Source of the DNA: Collybia mongolica
Taxonomy: Eukaryota > Basidiomycota > Agaricomycetes > Agaricales > Clitocybaceae
DNA: 64,000 nt
Direction: 5' to 3'
Assembly (NCBI GenBank): GCA_013420905.1
Contig: JAAXNY010000006.1
Location: 4,030,001 to 4,094,000, forward strand
Positions 10,164 through 21,739 of this stretch are shown piece after piece (position 1 is the first letter of the stretch; every line of letters begins with the position of its first letter). The notes below the pieces were generated by a model that worked only from the letters and a program-made list of their open reading frames with translations, did no database searches and had not been told where the DNA came from. The position numbers were made by a program, and so were the translations under genes.

Positions 10164-12344
10164 TCAGTAGGTGGAAACCCGACATACCTCCTTCAAACTG
10201 GAGGAAGCAGACATGACAGATTGGCGAGGCTCAGGTGTTGCAGGGAGCACCACGACCGTCGGGATTACTTGGTGAGGGTCTTCGAATGGATTGCGGTCCG
10301 GATCTGCGAAAGGGTTTTCGGCCGCTGCTGGGTGTCCACGGGCCTGGTCGGGGGATAGATTCATTGACAAAGACGAAGTGGACTGTACACTCAGCCGGTT
10401 TTCCGTGTTCAGATCCAGGGTGTTCAAGAATGGGATTGGCTTCTTGCGTGTCACAGTGGTAGTGGGCGCGTGATCGCTGAGCCTTTCTACCATTTCAAGG
10501 GGCCCGGCGTCAGAGGGGATGGACTGTGGCATTGGTGTTGAAGGGTAAGCCTGTATCATCATCCGCCTGGATCCGAGAGACGAAACAGGAGACATCGCCT
10601 GAGAAGAGGGCCTTGCGGAGTGAGGGAAAGGATCGGGACTTGTAACGAGGAATGTCCTCATTTCTTCGTTACGGCGGCGACGACGCCGGATGAAATACCA
10701 TGCGAACAATAAAATAGCAAGAAAAATGGCTGCACCGAGTATACCACCGACCATCGCTGTAGTCTTTGCCCTTTGAATACGAGGTCAATACCAAGAAAGC
10801 CGGCGAGGAATGGACCTACTTAGTCCCACTGGTTGTAGTACCCACAACCGTTGAGGTGGGTATGGGAACCACGGTGGTACGTGTTTGAGTGTTAGTGGTT
10901 GTCACGGCCTTGGTAATCGTGCTAGATCCGCTCATGAAGATCGTTTGCGAGGTACTTGTCAAGGTCACTATAAACGTGGAAGTGCTTAATGATTCTGGCC
11001 CGCGTGCCGCCTCCGCCTTCACACTGATTCCGTCGATATTCAGTAGCAACTCAAATGGTAGAGGGGGGAAAAGACAAACTTCGTTGGTGTCGGAGATGCA
11101 GTTATTCCACTAACATGGGCGTCTGATGCAACATTGGTAATTACCGGAGGCGTTACACTCGGTGAAACGATATTGGTGGGGTGTGCGTTTCCTGAAGAGT
11201 TCGGGAGACTGGGCCTGCTGGTAGGAGTAGAAGAGGTGAGGGGTGGTGTATTGGTCGTCAGAGGTGGCTTTTGACCATCCTCTTCAGGGATTGATCCAGA
11301 CGCGCTCAGCGTTGGGGAAGCATTAGGGGAGTTGGTCGAAACAGGGGTACCATTTTGTCCATTTTCAGGCGTTTTTGTCGTCGTCACGGATGTAGTCGGG
11401 ACAGCTGGGGCAGAATCTGTCGGCAAAGCGTTTCCTGGGCCATCTCTAGCGGTCCTAGTGGTAACAGTAGAAGTTTCTAGACTTGTACTTGCAACAACAC
11501 TTGAGAGGGGCTCAATGGACGTAGTTTCCGAGGCTGGTGTACTTCTTGGACAAGAGGACGGGGTTGTGACAGCTGCAGTAGCCCCCTCCCCGATGCGCGT
11601 TTGAGAGACTGACGGAACCTTTGGAATATCAATACTGAGAGGAGCACCGGGGCTGAGTGAAATCTCAACTCCCGGGATGGTAAGCTTCGGAAGATTTGCG
11701 GAGCCTTGGGAGATTATGGTTTCCGGAAGATGTTGTTCGGAGGAAGGCGCCACCACTCTGATCGAGCGAACAGTAGTAGTACTTGGAGCAGACGTCGCTC
11801 TGGGAGTCATTTCTGTAGAAAACAAAGAGGGATCAAGTGCATTCGTCGACGAAATAGGAGTAGCACTTCGTGAAATCTTCGTTATCGAGGTAGATTCCTC
11901 AGATGATGCCGACGAAGTTGTTTCAGGAACATTGTCTCTGTTTGTCTGACTGATTGTGGTTGGACTCGCTTCTGCTGAGGAATGCAATTCTGAAGTATCA
12001 ACGGTCCGCGTTGACTCTACAGGCGTTTCTTGATATGGAGTGGTGTCGGTTATACTTGTAGAACCCAAACCCTTGGCGGAGCGGGTAACAGCCGGTTCTG
12101 TATATCAAAGTGTTGTCGAAGTGGGAATTTGGGTTGGAAAGGGAGATGGGGTACACTCACTTGTATCAATCTGTATCGACGATTCTGCAGAGGAAGCGGA
12201 AGGACCAGACTCTGATTTGTCACCCACGGTTGTGGCCGCCGAGATGCCTGGACAAATGTGTCCATGAGGGTCAGTGTGCAGTCCAGCTGAGATAAGGCTC
12301 ACCGCCAGCGACAGGGGTACGAGCTTGTCGCCTCCAGGACGCAT
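10164..12344 (-). CDS. Mucin-like single-pass membrane protein, Ser/Thr-rich ectodomain
   Basis: Four exons (12344-12161, 12097-11080, 11023-10820, 10770-10164) give 670 residues. Residues 1-22 look like a signal peptide. About 25-470 is a Ser/Thr/Pro-rich, probably heavily O-glycosylated ectodomain with almost no Cys. Residues 476-496 form one transmembrane helix (GGILGAAIFLAILLFAWYFI) followed at once by six Arg. The last 170 residues are a polar cytoplasmic tail. The layout resembles fungal cell-surface stress sensors (Msb2, Wsc/Mid2 class) or other mucin-like anchors, but no WSC or other named domain is visible, so the role is open. Introns are 63, 56 and 48 nt. A possible extra donor (gtatgt) lies 12 codons before the stop, so the C-terminus could differ. 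Confidence 0.75.
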
Positions 12345-12360
12345 GTATTAAAGGGGCCAT

Positions 12361-12442
12361 AAGGGAAGTAACAGAAGGACAGAAAAAAAAAAGAGGAAGA
12401 AAAGAAGGTAACGGAGAATAGAAAGAAAGAAAGCAAGAAAGA
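12361..12442 (-). promoter_or_regulatory. Pyrimidine-rich tract upstream of the membrane protein gene
   Basis: Read on the minus strand this is a long C/T tract immediately upstream of ATG 12344. CT-rich stretches near transcription starts are common in filamentous fungi. Promoter function is inferred from position. Confidence 0.4.
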
Positions 12443-14016
12443 TTGTGGTGCTGCAGGAAGTCCGAAGATGTTGCCCAGCCACCTTCAGTTGTCGACCATC
12501 CAACCATCAACTATTACTGGTTAGCAGTACAAAGCTCTCCGCGTTCTCGATGGTTTCCAGAGCATATATCAGACATGTGACATTGTTCCAAAGTACCGGA
12601 GTCGTATCTGATATCAATCAACCCGAAGGCTACTCGTATTCACAGAAGCAAATACTTATATATACCATGACCAACTAGAAAGCAGTTGTGGCTCACTCAC
12701 AACTGCGCGCGCTCTGAAAATGTTCCGGGGACAATTACTTTGTGCCCATTACCAGATTCTATCGGTCAGGCGTGTGCTATCATTAGGAGCATCTGTTGTG
12801 ATCTGTCAAACACGGTCGATATCCACGTTCGGTTCGATACGTTGGCAGGTAGATGTGGTAACACTACACACGAGGCCGGCATCAGTTATTTTTTTGTCGC
12901 ATAATCTTAAGGAGTCCTGACCAAACTGGGAGTTGTTCCGGGAACGCTCTGTAAATTAAATAACGGCCCCACGATATGATGGTCGGCGCTGGAGTGTAAC
13001 ATAAGTAAAGGATGATAGCGTTCGCCCTGAAGGCTGACCCGCTCCCCTGGATTTAAGGAAACTATCTCCTGCCTCCCTGCACTTCCAGATAAGGGTGACC
13101 GTGTGCTCCCCAAATAACACGACGTCATGCGATTTTGTCTTCCACCCCATGTGGCTTTATAGCTTCCGCTTGGTGTTCTAGGTGAGGGTCCAAGGACTGT
13201 CAATTGCGAGAAGCAATCCATGTTACTTCAGGGTTACATCGTTGGTTGGGTGGACTGTAGGGACGCTAGGCCAAAATGAGTGAGTTATATGTGAAAGATA
13301 ATGGGCCTAAAAGCACTTCCTGATAAGGAGGCTTGTAAACCATACCAAGTAAGTTACGGCCACCAAGGTCTTCAAAAAGTTTTTCCGTCATAGACGGATC
13401 CGTCCGGCTTTCCCATACTCTTCCAATGAGCACGGAGTGGCTATCTAATCGGATATATGTATGCGGAATCCTAGGCTTCTATTCGTACCTGGTAAAGCGT
13501 GGTCCTTTGTTTTCGCCAGTACTAGGGAGGAGCCTGTGCTAGACTGCCAGCAGAGCCGGCGCAGTTCGGGGAAACTTCCTTTGGAAAGGACAAGACAAAT
13601 GAGACTAACTTGCTCTGACTGGATGCAATTAGCCGGCAGAATCGCGCATGCTTGGCCTAATTAGTGGAAAAGGCGATAGCCCATACCACCGAAGAAGCGA
13701 ATTCTGACCGTATATCAAGCTTGGAAAATATACAAAAGCTCGTTCAGGAAAGTTCTTTGACATGGTGGTCGTCCAGACAACGACGGGGAGGGGCAAGATT
13801 GAGATGCGGGATCGGAAATAAAGCCGATTTGAGGTGCCGATTGGATGGTTCACGTGGCATTGCGCTCCCACGCGAGCTGTAATAGAACCTTCTTAGATTT
13901 CTTCTCCCTGGGCTGTCTCCGAATGTATTTTATGTCCCTTTCGAACTACTACTACCACTAACAAAGCTGTAATCGTCTTTTCTTTTATCTGTTCCCCCCC
14001 ACTCACCGTCTTAAAT
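12443..14016. other. 1.6-kb intergenic region, no supported gene
   Basis: Short open frames occur on both strands (for example a minus-strand frame at 12907-13221) but none has a recognisable motif, good start context or splice pattern. The right part must hold the promoter of the G-alpha gene starting at 14017, with a CT-rich stretch near 13975-14000. Confidence 0.4.
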
Positions 14017-16634
14017 ATGGCGAAATCCAAGACCGAACCGCGCCGCCGTAGATCTAGATCCTTCTCAGATCCTCTCTCAGTTGTCCTTCTCCCCCCAGCT
14101 GATGAAACTCCTACCGAGAGGGAAATACGTCTCAAGGCTGAAAATGACGCGAGGAAGGTCAGCGAGAGTATCGACGAAATGATCAGACGAGAGCGGAACG
14201 AGCAAAAGAAGACCAAAGCAGAGGTTAATGTATTACTTCTGGGTCAGTCAGAATCGGGCAAGAGCACAACCTTGAAACGTGAGTGATCTCTCTCCAAAGG
14301 CGGATTTTGGACTCGTTTCTACTGGGGTTGGAACATCCTTGGGCCGTTTGACATAGTGGACATAGGTGGGGACTTGCCCATTTGGTAACCACCTGGTAAG
14401 CCGCGCTTGGTTAGTCCCGCGTTGCCATGCGCCCAACTCACGCTATTTTATCTAGGTCCCACGTATGACATTCGCTCCGAGAGTCAATACCGCGCATAAA
14501 AACGAGCCATTAGTTGTGCTGCATTTATATGGGGCCTCAGCCTTATTGTTAATGCTATCGCGGAAAACACATAATTCAGATTCGGTTCATCCATCATACA
14601 TTCTGTTAGAGCTAACGAGAAATTTCTGCAGAGTTCCAGCTTTTACACACACCGGCTGCCTTCCACGCAGAACGAATCGCATGGCGAGCTGTCATCTATT
14701 TAAATTTAGTTCGATCGATATCGAGGTATGTTCTCTCCTACTGAACGGGTGAAGGGCTTTTGAACGTGCCTCAATCATGTGGCTCTCAGAATTCTGGACG
14801 CTCTTTCCCCCGAAGCCGATAATGTCGAAGACCATGATGACGCTGACCCCCAAGAACCAGAAATTCTCATCATTTCTTCCAGTGGTCGGCCTCCTTCTGC
14901 AATTAGTGGGACGAAAGTCCCCAAGTACGAGTCTTACCGGGCTCGCCTGGAGCCATTGGTGGAATTGGAAGATCGGTTGACCCGCCTTCTTTCTTCACCA
15001 GACGAGGACGAACCCACGCGTCTTCCGCCTTTTTCAAGCTACGAAAGCCATGCTCACCTTGGCGCACGAGGAAATGGAATCGCTCCTGTTTTTCCCGCTA
15101 AACAGGTTAATAGGCAGCCCAATGGGCGGCCAGCGCCTACCATCTATATCCCACAGCAAACACAATCCTATGGATCGCCTGTGTCTCCGCACAATGGGAA
15201 TGGTTCTACTTCTGGAAGCCATTCTTCTTCCCCCAGCACAAGCAGTACCAAGTCCAAAGGCAAAGAGGTTTCCGTTCACACCTTCACCAATTGGAAGAAG
15301 GCTTTTACACTTGGACCTAAATCCAAGAGCCCAAAGAGCGCAGATTCGGGGGAAATTGAGGGGTGGTGGGAAGATCCCGATGACCCTGTTCATGCCCTTC
15401 ATGCTGCGGCCCCTGCGATGCTGGAGTTGTGGCGCGACGAAGCGGTCAGGTCACGGCTCCGGGAGAAGAGAGTTCGTTTAGAAGAAAGCAGTGGCTTGTA
15501 AGTAAACTCCTGTTCATTTTTATGGCCGCTCATGTCACTGAATACTGGTCCAGTTACCTAGACGAGATACATAGAATTACAGCCAAGAAATACATTCCCA
15601 CGGATGGTACGCTGTATCTCACGCTTAGATTGAATGTCCTGACAGCTAACGCACATTGTGAAACAGCGGATGTACTTAAGGCACGACTCAAGACCACGGG
15701 CGTTGTTGAACACACATTTTCAATATCGCAAGGGCACAATCGTGGTGTAGAATGGCGCATTTACGATGTGGGTGGTGCCCGCAACCAGCGACAGGCTTGG
15801 GCACCATACTTCGATGACGGTTAATAACCTGGTTTACAGCCCTCTTATTCACTTTGACTAATAGCTCTGTTCTATGTTTAGTAACTGCCATCATCTTCCT
15901 GGCACCCATTTCGGCATTTGATCAGGTTGGACCCATCTACTTGTCATGTTTGCACCCCCCTTACTCAGTGTCCTGCCCCATCAGGTTCTAACAGAAGTAC
16001 GGCACCATCGGGTTTCTACGACTCCTTCCCTTTTTGACCAAATGACTCCGTTAGGATCCTCGAGTTAACAGATTAGAGGATTCATTACTGCTCTGGAAAG
16101 GAGTCGTAACGAATACATTGCTCGCTCGTGTAAACATTGTGTTGTTCTTAAACAAATGTGACCTCCTTCAGGTATGACTCTGCTATTTTTCCCGAAACTT
16201 TCTCACCAGTCGGGCCCTTAGTCAAAGCTAGATGCAGGCGTAAGACTCAACCAGCATATGGTATCTTATGGCGATCGACCAAATGACTACGATTCAGTAT
16301 CGAAGTGTCAGTATCACACCCTTTGGCTGAATCCGCGATTGATTGCTGAATGATACGACAGATTTCCGGCATAAATTTAGCGCTATTCATCAGTCTTTTA
16401 CTCCCAACAAGGAACGCGAACTATACAGTATGATCACCTCAGATTCTAGTTGATCATCCATGGCTCATGGAATATTACATAGTCCATCTTACGGCTGTCA
16501 CAGATACACAAAAGACTGCAAAAATTATCCAGAGTGGTACGTCTTTTTTTGTGGGTCGCGCGACAGCTAACCCATCTTCGCTAGTTCGTGATATCATAAT
16601 CAAGGCAAATCTTCGAAACATGAAACTCGTATGA
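14017..16634 (+). CDS. Divergent G-protein alpha subunit
   Basis: Twelve exons (14017-14278, 14632-14725, 14790-15497, 15554-15606, 15667-15819, 15882-15925, 15985-15996, 16055-16171, 16222-16306, 16362-16427, 16483-16536, 16585-16634) give 565 residues, against about 350 for a usual G-alpha. Seen: P-loop GQSESGKS at 76-83, switch I RLKTTG at 379-384 (catalytic Arg kept), DVGGA at 406-410, NKCD at 475-478, TAVT in place of the usual TCAT, and C-terminus NLRNMKLV. The catalytic Gln after DVGG is Ala410. There is no Gly2 (starts MAKSK), so no N-myristoylation site, and no Cys four residues from the end. A Ser/Pro-rich insert of about 200 residues splits the helical domain (about 128-340). Intron 1 is long (353 nt) and exon 7 has only 12 nt. 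Such long, Q-to-A G-alphas form a recognised-looking basidiomycete group; signalling partners are unknown. Confidence 0.9.
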
Positions 16635-17168
16635 GGAAGATGGGACGCACGTTCGAAAAGCACAATCTCATCGCGAAGCTCTTACCGACCAATGTATTTG
16701 TATATTATCATTCACTCTCACTTAATCACTCTCCCCAGTCTACCCCATGTTTCTAGCCACACTAGTCTCCAACGCTCACAGTTTCATCTCATTCTCCGCG
16801 CTTGTTGTTTTCACATGCCTCCCCTCGTTTCGCATTTCTCTCACGCTGCTACCATGCACACATCACCCCTTTCTATAATACTTTTACACAATAATCCCTC
16901 GTACTGTAAACCATACGCCATTTGTGATAATAGCACTCCGGAAGTCGGCCCATCCTGTCATTGATATTGCACCAGTAGCTCCGAGCTCCTTGTGGTGCAT
17001 CTTGTAGACCTTAATATGCAATATAAAGTATTACTGGCCAGATATGCATAACACGGATGCGATCTGTACGATCAATTTCAAACCGGCTGAAGAATAAGAC
17101 CCGCGATGTAATACGGAGCTTGAGCGCTTTTTTTGTCGACCTTCAACTAAACGAGTCTGTATTTAAAT
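16635..17168. other. Intergenic, CT-rich
   Basis: No coding region seen. A cytosine/thymine-rich stretch at 16705-16870 and a tatttaaat word just before 17169 probably belong to the promoter of the RidA gene. Confidence 0.35.
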
Positions 17169-17863
17169 ATGTTTTCTAGGGCCTTGCTTTATAACCGGAG
17201 CAGTTTCTTCTTGAAAACCACTATCATACCTCACAGACCACTTTTAAGGCACTTACACAACACTTGCCCAGTCATGTCGGTCCCGAAAACACACGAGTCC
17301 CTCACCATCATATCCAGCTCAAGTGAGTGTCGAAAAGGATCGGATTGGAAGGTGGAGATTATCGCTGACCTCATTCATATCGAAAGACGCACCTGCAGCT
17401 ATTGGCCCGTACTCCCAAGCCATCAAAGCAGGAGACCTTCTCTTCTGCTCAGGATGTATCCCCCTCGACGCAACTACTGGGGAAATTGTTGCGGGAGGTG
17501 TTGAGGCCCAGACCGAGAAGGCATTAGCAAACCTCAAAGCCGTTGTCGAGGCTGGGGGATCTGAGTTGGGCAAGGTCGTCAAAACTACGGTGAGTGGTTC
17601 AAACCTCCACCGAATGTGAGCATCTTTGATCATGTCGACTACATTTCATAGGTGTTCTTAAAATCGATGAACGACTTCGTTGCCGTCAATAATATCTATG
17701 CCAAATTTTTCGGGAATCATAAGCCAGCCCGATCAGCCGTCGAGGTCGCGAGGCTCCCTAAGGATGTCTTGGTAGAGGTTGAGGCGATTGTCAGGTATGT
17801 TAAACCTCAATGGATCTCGACACGCATTTTCTCATTAATTCCATTGTTTAAAGTTTAAAGTAA
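17169..17863 (+). CDS. RidA/YjgF family enamine/imine deaminase, mitochondrial (Mmf1-like)
   Basis: Four exons (17169-17322, 17387-17589, 17652-17794, 17854-17863) give 169 residues. The first about 45 residues are rich in Arg, Ser and hydrophobics with no acids ([18 protein letters not shown]), typical of a mitochondrial presequence. The family core follows: [37 protein letters not shown] and [12 protein letters not shown], with the substrate-binding Arg146. RidA proteins hydrolyse reactive 2-aminoacrylate and related enamines/imines formed by PLP enzymes; the yeast mitochondrial homologue also supports branched-chain amino acid metabolism. An internal Met (17275) could start a cytosolic form lacking the presequence, as in the yeast Mmf1/Hmf1 pair. 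The final exon codes only a few residues. The gene is convergent with the proteasome gene. Confidence 0.9.
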
Positions 17864-18040
17864 ATCTTAGGGTCAGGGGGAATCAAAATAATCACACATC
17901 AGCATGTTGAATTGTGGTAAACAATTGAATTTTTGCAGTAGGCCATATTCACGAACACATATAAGCCTAACCCAACCAGAACCAATTTCAGCTTACGGGA
18001 ACGAAAAACCAGTGCAATTCAGTTCATCAAAAATATAATC

Positions 18041-19087
18041 TCACATATCCTCAATAACTTCCTTTAGCTTCGTCTCATCTAAGATCTCGAATCCATTAGT
18101 TGGTGTAACCTAAGGAACTATAAGCCATTCTCGAGTATCGATGAATGATAAACAGAACGGACCTGGGCCAATTGGACATTATGTTGGTCTAGTTTCTCCT
18201 CCATGACTTGCTTCAACACCCGCAATGTTAGCAGCTGGGCTTCTTTCAGCGTCATTTGCTAACAAGGCTATGTGTTATTCCGGGGGAGGTAACGAACACG
18301 AAATCGACACACCTTATGCCACTTGTCTTGCAGCTCACTCTGAGCAGCTTCTGAACCGGATCCAATTGCCTTTGCATCATATCGGACGAATGTCCCAGAA
18401 GGGTCAGTGTGATATCTATGTAACGAGGATAAGCGCTATATTAGAATAAGCGGAATTATAGAGGACGTACAGCTGAGGCCCTAACTCGTCTATACCAGCA
18501 ATCAACAGTGCCACGCCAAAAGGCCTGCTCATCATAGCATCCTCGTCATGGACACTCTCTCCAAATCTCAGCGCGAGATCACACACAGCCTGCGTCACGC
18601 TCTCAACCTTGATCTTCTCGTCGTATGTAAATGAGTGGTTTTGCGCGGTAACACGAGCGTGATCGATCATGGTGCGAGCGTCGGCAGTCAGGCCAGACAT
18701 GGCACAACCAAGGTGGGAGTCGATTTCCATGATTTTCTCGATGGAGCTGGACTCAAGGAGTGGTGACTGAACACGTTTCTCTACAGCCAGGACAACCCCC
18801 TCGGGCGTTCGGATGCCAACTGTTGTAGATCCTAGCTGTTAAGGATCATGAATTGAACTTCGAGGAGGATAGTGCACCAAACCGTACCTTGATGGCCTCA
18901 ATGGCATACTCGACTGAACTTTGCGTTAGATTACCGAATTTCCTGCTCGATGCATACAATACCTTGGAAGAGACGCCCCTCAGGTGAGAATGTGTTAACA
19001 CCTCGGTCTACCGGGCGAAATGAGGGATTGGGAACGATGAGGGCCTTGGTTGAGCTACATACCGTACTCTGAACGCGTCAAAAACAT
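18041..19087 (-). CDS. PUP2: 20S proteasome subunit alpha type-5
   Basis: Seven exons (19087-19063, 19007-18963, 18913-18888, 18835-18471, 18415-18313, 18258-18163, 18109-18041) give 242 residues, the normal family length. The N-terminus [20 protein letters not shown] and the YAIEAIKLGST block are the alpha-subunit signature, and the body ([40 protein letters not shown]) matches alpha-5 specifically. It forms part of the outer heptameric ring that gates the 20S core. Starts are unambiguous. It is divergent from the inositol monophosphatase gene, with 426 bp between the two ATGs. Confidence 0.95.
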
Positions 19088-19513
19088 GCTTGCAAGGTGT
19101 TAGGGGAAGTATGGAGAGGAAACTGAATCTAAAGGGATATGATGATTGTGCTCTCGACGCGCGTTCAGGTCGTGGGAAACGAAATTAGCGTTTCGACGTA
19201 TCTAATCTGTAACCAAATTAAAACCAGTCACTTGTGAAAAGTTCACAACGCCCCCGTGAAATGTACCCAGACTCTTAGGCTAAGTTTTGTGATAGGTAAC
19301 CACCATGTCCCACGTATTTGTATTGTGCGGTGTCCCATAGCCGCTACTTCTCCTTTGTTTTTTTTTTTTCGACTTGGCCGTCTTCACATTGGCCCAGCAG
19401 AAAGACAGGGTTTCCACAAACGTGGTGGCCAAGGGGAACGTGGATGCGGAGTGGCGCTAATCGATCGTCTCGGAATCGGGGACAATTTACAGGGCCATCT
19501 CCCGACCACTACC
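19088..19513. promoter_or_regulatory. Shared divergent promoter region
   Basis: 426 bp separate the start codons of the minus-strand proteasome alpha-5 gene and the plus-strand inositol monophosphatase gene. The space contains a T-rich tract at 19357-19370. Both genes must be driven from here; specific sites were not identified. I did not find a clear PACE-type proteasome element. Confidence 0.6.
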
Positions 19514-20828
19514 ATGGTTTTGCAACAACTTACTCCTGGTGACCTCCGGGCCATCCTTGATTTTACTGTGACCCTTGCGAAAACTGCTGGAAATCTCATT
19601 CTTGAAGGCTCTGCTGCAATCCATGCGTCTTCGGGAGATTCAGATGTTTCCGAAAAAAAGAATTCGGTCGATCTAGTTACAGAGTATGATGTGAAGGTCG
19701 AAGAGCTCGTTAAAAAGGAAATTCAGATCAAGTATCCTGAGTTCAAGTTGTGAGTTCAAGACCTATGTTGGCGTTGATTTTACAAACCGATAGCGTGATA
19801 CAGTATTGGAGAAGAGTCATACGCGGCTGGCTCCCGCCCTCCATTGACGGATGATCCCACTTTCTGTGTAGACCCTATAGGCATGTCCTTGTCACGCCTT
19901 TCTTTATATATTAACTCAATGCGAACAGATGGGACGACTAACTTTATTCACGGGTTCCCATTCGTGTGCATATCCTTGGGCCTTATCTACAATCGCCGTC
20001 CTGTTGTTGGCGTTATCTACAATCCTTTTCTCGACCACCTCGTACGTCGCCCTTTTTTTTTACAGACTGTAGAACACTAATAAGGAATCGCACAGTATAC
20101 TGCGGTCAAGGGCCAAGGCTCATACTTGACGAAGGGTTCCAGTGCACCCCTCAAACTGCCTCTATCCACCTCACCGAAACCTTTGCCTTCCCTATCCCAG
20201 GCACTTCTTGGTCGGTTTCTTGGGTCCATTTAGTTCAATGGCATTTGGCTCATACAACTATGTACAGCCGTTGAGTGGGGTTCAGATCGTTGTGAAAGAA
20301 CTATTTCGGCCAAGTCAAGCTCTTTTGGCCGCCTCGCAGGAGACTCCGCCCAAGGCATAGCTGGTGGCAAGATGGCTCATTCTCTCCGGTCTGTAGGCAG
20401 CGCTGCGCTTAATTTTGCGTTGGTCGCCCAAGGGGGTTTAGACCTCTATTGGTAAGCACTGTATGTGGTTTTTATTTTTGAGACTTTACCGACATGTCGA
20501 TAGGGAGATCGGATGTTGGCCGTGGGATGTCTGTGCAGGGATTGTGATCGCAGAAGAAGCTGGCGGCCTTATTACCGGCTCCCATGATATCTTCGCGTCT
20601 ACAGCGGCAACCGATCAGTTTGGGGATGTGACGGAGGAAATACTGACCGGAAGGAAGTATGTTGTCGTAAGAGCTATTAGGGGTAATCCAGTCCGTACTA
20701 CTCTCTTCACTATTTCAAGATGTTTTACTTATTTTTGGTGGGATTCACAGGGAGAAACTGGATCTGATGCACAGAAGAGGATAATAAAAGAGTTCTATGA
20801 GTCTGTCGAAGATGTCGCAACAAACTGA
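19514..20828 (+). CDS. Inositol monophosphatase family protein
   Basis: Seven exons (19514-19749, 19804-19880, 19929-20041, 20096-20210, 20268-20451, 20504-20666, 20751-20828) give 321 residues. Metal-binding motifs are present: IGEES at 80-84, DPIDGTTN at 102-109 and WPWD at 247-250 (Asp250). The family hydrolyses inositol phosphates using Mg2+ and feeds free inositol to phospholipid synthesis; related fungal enzymes act on other small phosphates (for example the QutG class). Intron 2 is GC-AG (donor gcatgt at 19881). The last intron (20667-20750) is 84 nt and in-frame without a stop, so an unspliced form would add 28 residues. The splice choice there is the least certain part of the model. 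Confidence 0.88.
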
Positions 20829-21739
20829 TTGTGTGCCGAAAAAACTCAACCCCAATCCGAATCTGACAATTTTAACAATGGTCAAAACTGGGTACTACTT
20901 GAAATACATATATCTGAAGGCCTCATCGGCGGATGTATCGTTTTACGCTTTAGTAATTGTGGATTGAAAGCCATAGTTTCCTTCCCTCCTGCGGTAGACC
21001 GAAGCTGCGATGAAGCCGGAGTTGTGATGGCTGATGTCACAGATTCAACCCAAGATATGTATGACTTTTGTCCGAGGTTTTTCCTACATCAACTTCTTGA
21101 ATTCTTGATGCTGATGTTACCAGCGCCCGTCTTTACGCACACCGTCAGCCTTCGATGTTCAATGCTCAATATCCAAATGGCGACGTCCAAAGCCGCCCAC
21201 CTTGCAATACATAGTCGACCTGATTGGATGATGACTTTGATGTTAACAGGTACTCTAGTACGCTTCAACCCCACGCCGCTCGCGGCTGGGAAAAGAGCTG
21301 GAGCTGGCCAACATCCTCGGAATTCGTGGCAAAATAGTTTGAGCTTTTGCCCACCATGCCTGTTTCGGGCCGTCGGGTCCATGGAATAGGTCGAAGAGCT
21401 CCATTGGGGCCCATCCCGCTCGTAATCGAGATGGACGTGGTGCCATGACTTTGGCCCCATGTCTTTTTCCGGTTTCCAGATTTCGGCTTCAACTCCAATC
21501 TCATCCTTTCTTTCACCGATCATATCACGATTAAGCGCACTATCGACGGCCTGTAGAACATATATGCCCGCGGACCGACTGGCGGTCCGTATGTCATCAG
21601 CTGATAATGTGTGCTTCTTGAACGTGTGGGGTATGCGGGCGTTGGGGCTTAAAACATACTCGGAGAAAAATAAGACGTGTGACCTTCTTGCTTCTCTTCT
21701 CTCCACCTTTTCGGTAGTCGAAGCTAGACTGGTCTTGGT
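20829..21739. other. Intergenic, overlapping open frames but no supported gene
   Basis: Open frames of 186 residues (plus) and 205 residues (minus, 21089-21706) overlap here. The minus frame begins with a non-ATG codon and has no recognised motif. A plus-strand mini-gene from ATG 21027 with one 65-nt intron can be drawn but soon stops. I call neither. The right part is the sugar transporter promoter. Confidence 0.35.

Noticed and set aside
12907..13221. 104-residue minus-strand frame
   Set aside because: No motif, no splice structure and overlaps another minus-strand frame in a different phase.
21027..21390. Small plus-strand gene (ATG 21027, one 65-nt intron, Trp-rich tail near 21250)
   Set aside because: The two protein-like exons cannot be joined in frame with any donor I see; the phase-2 donor that would fit creates a TAG at the join.
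21089..21706. 205-residue open frame on the minus strand upstream of the sugar transporter
   Set aside because: No ATG at the start, no recognisable motif, overlaps an open frame on the other strand and would sit in a promoter.
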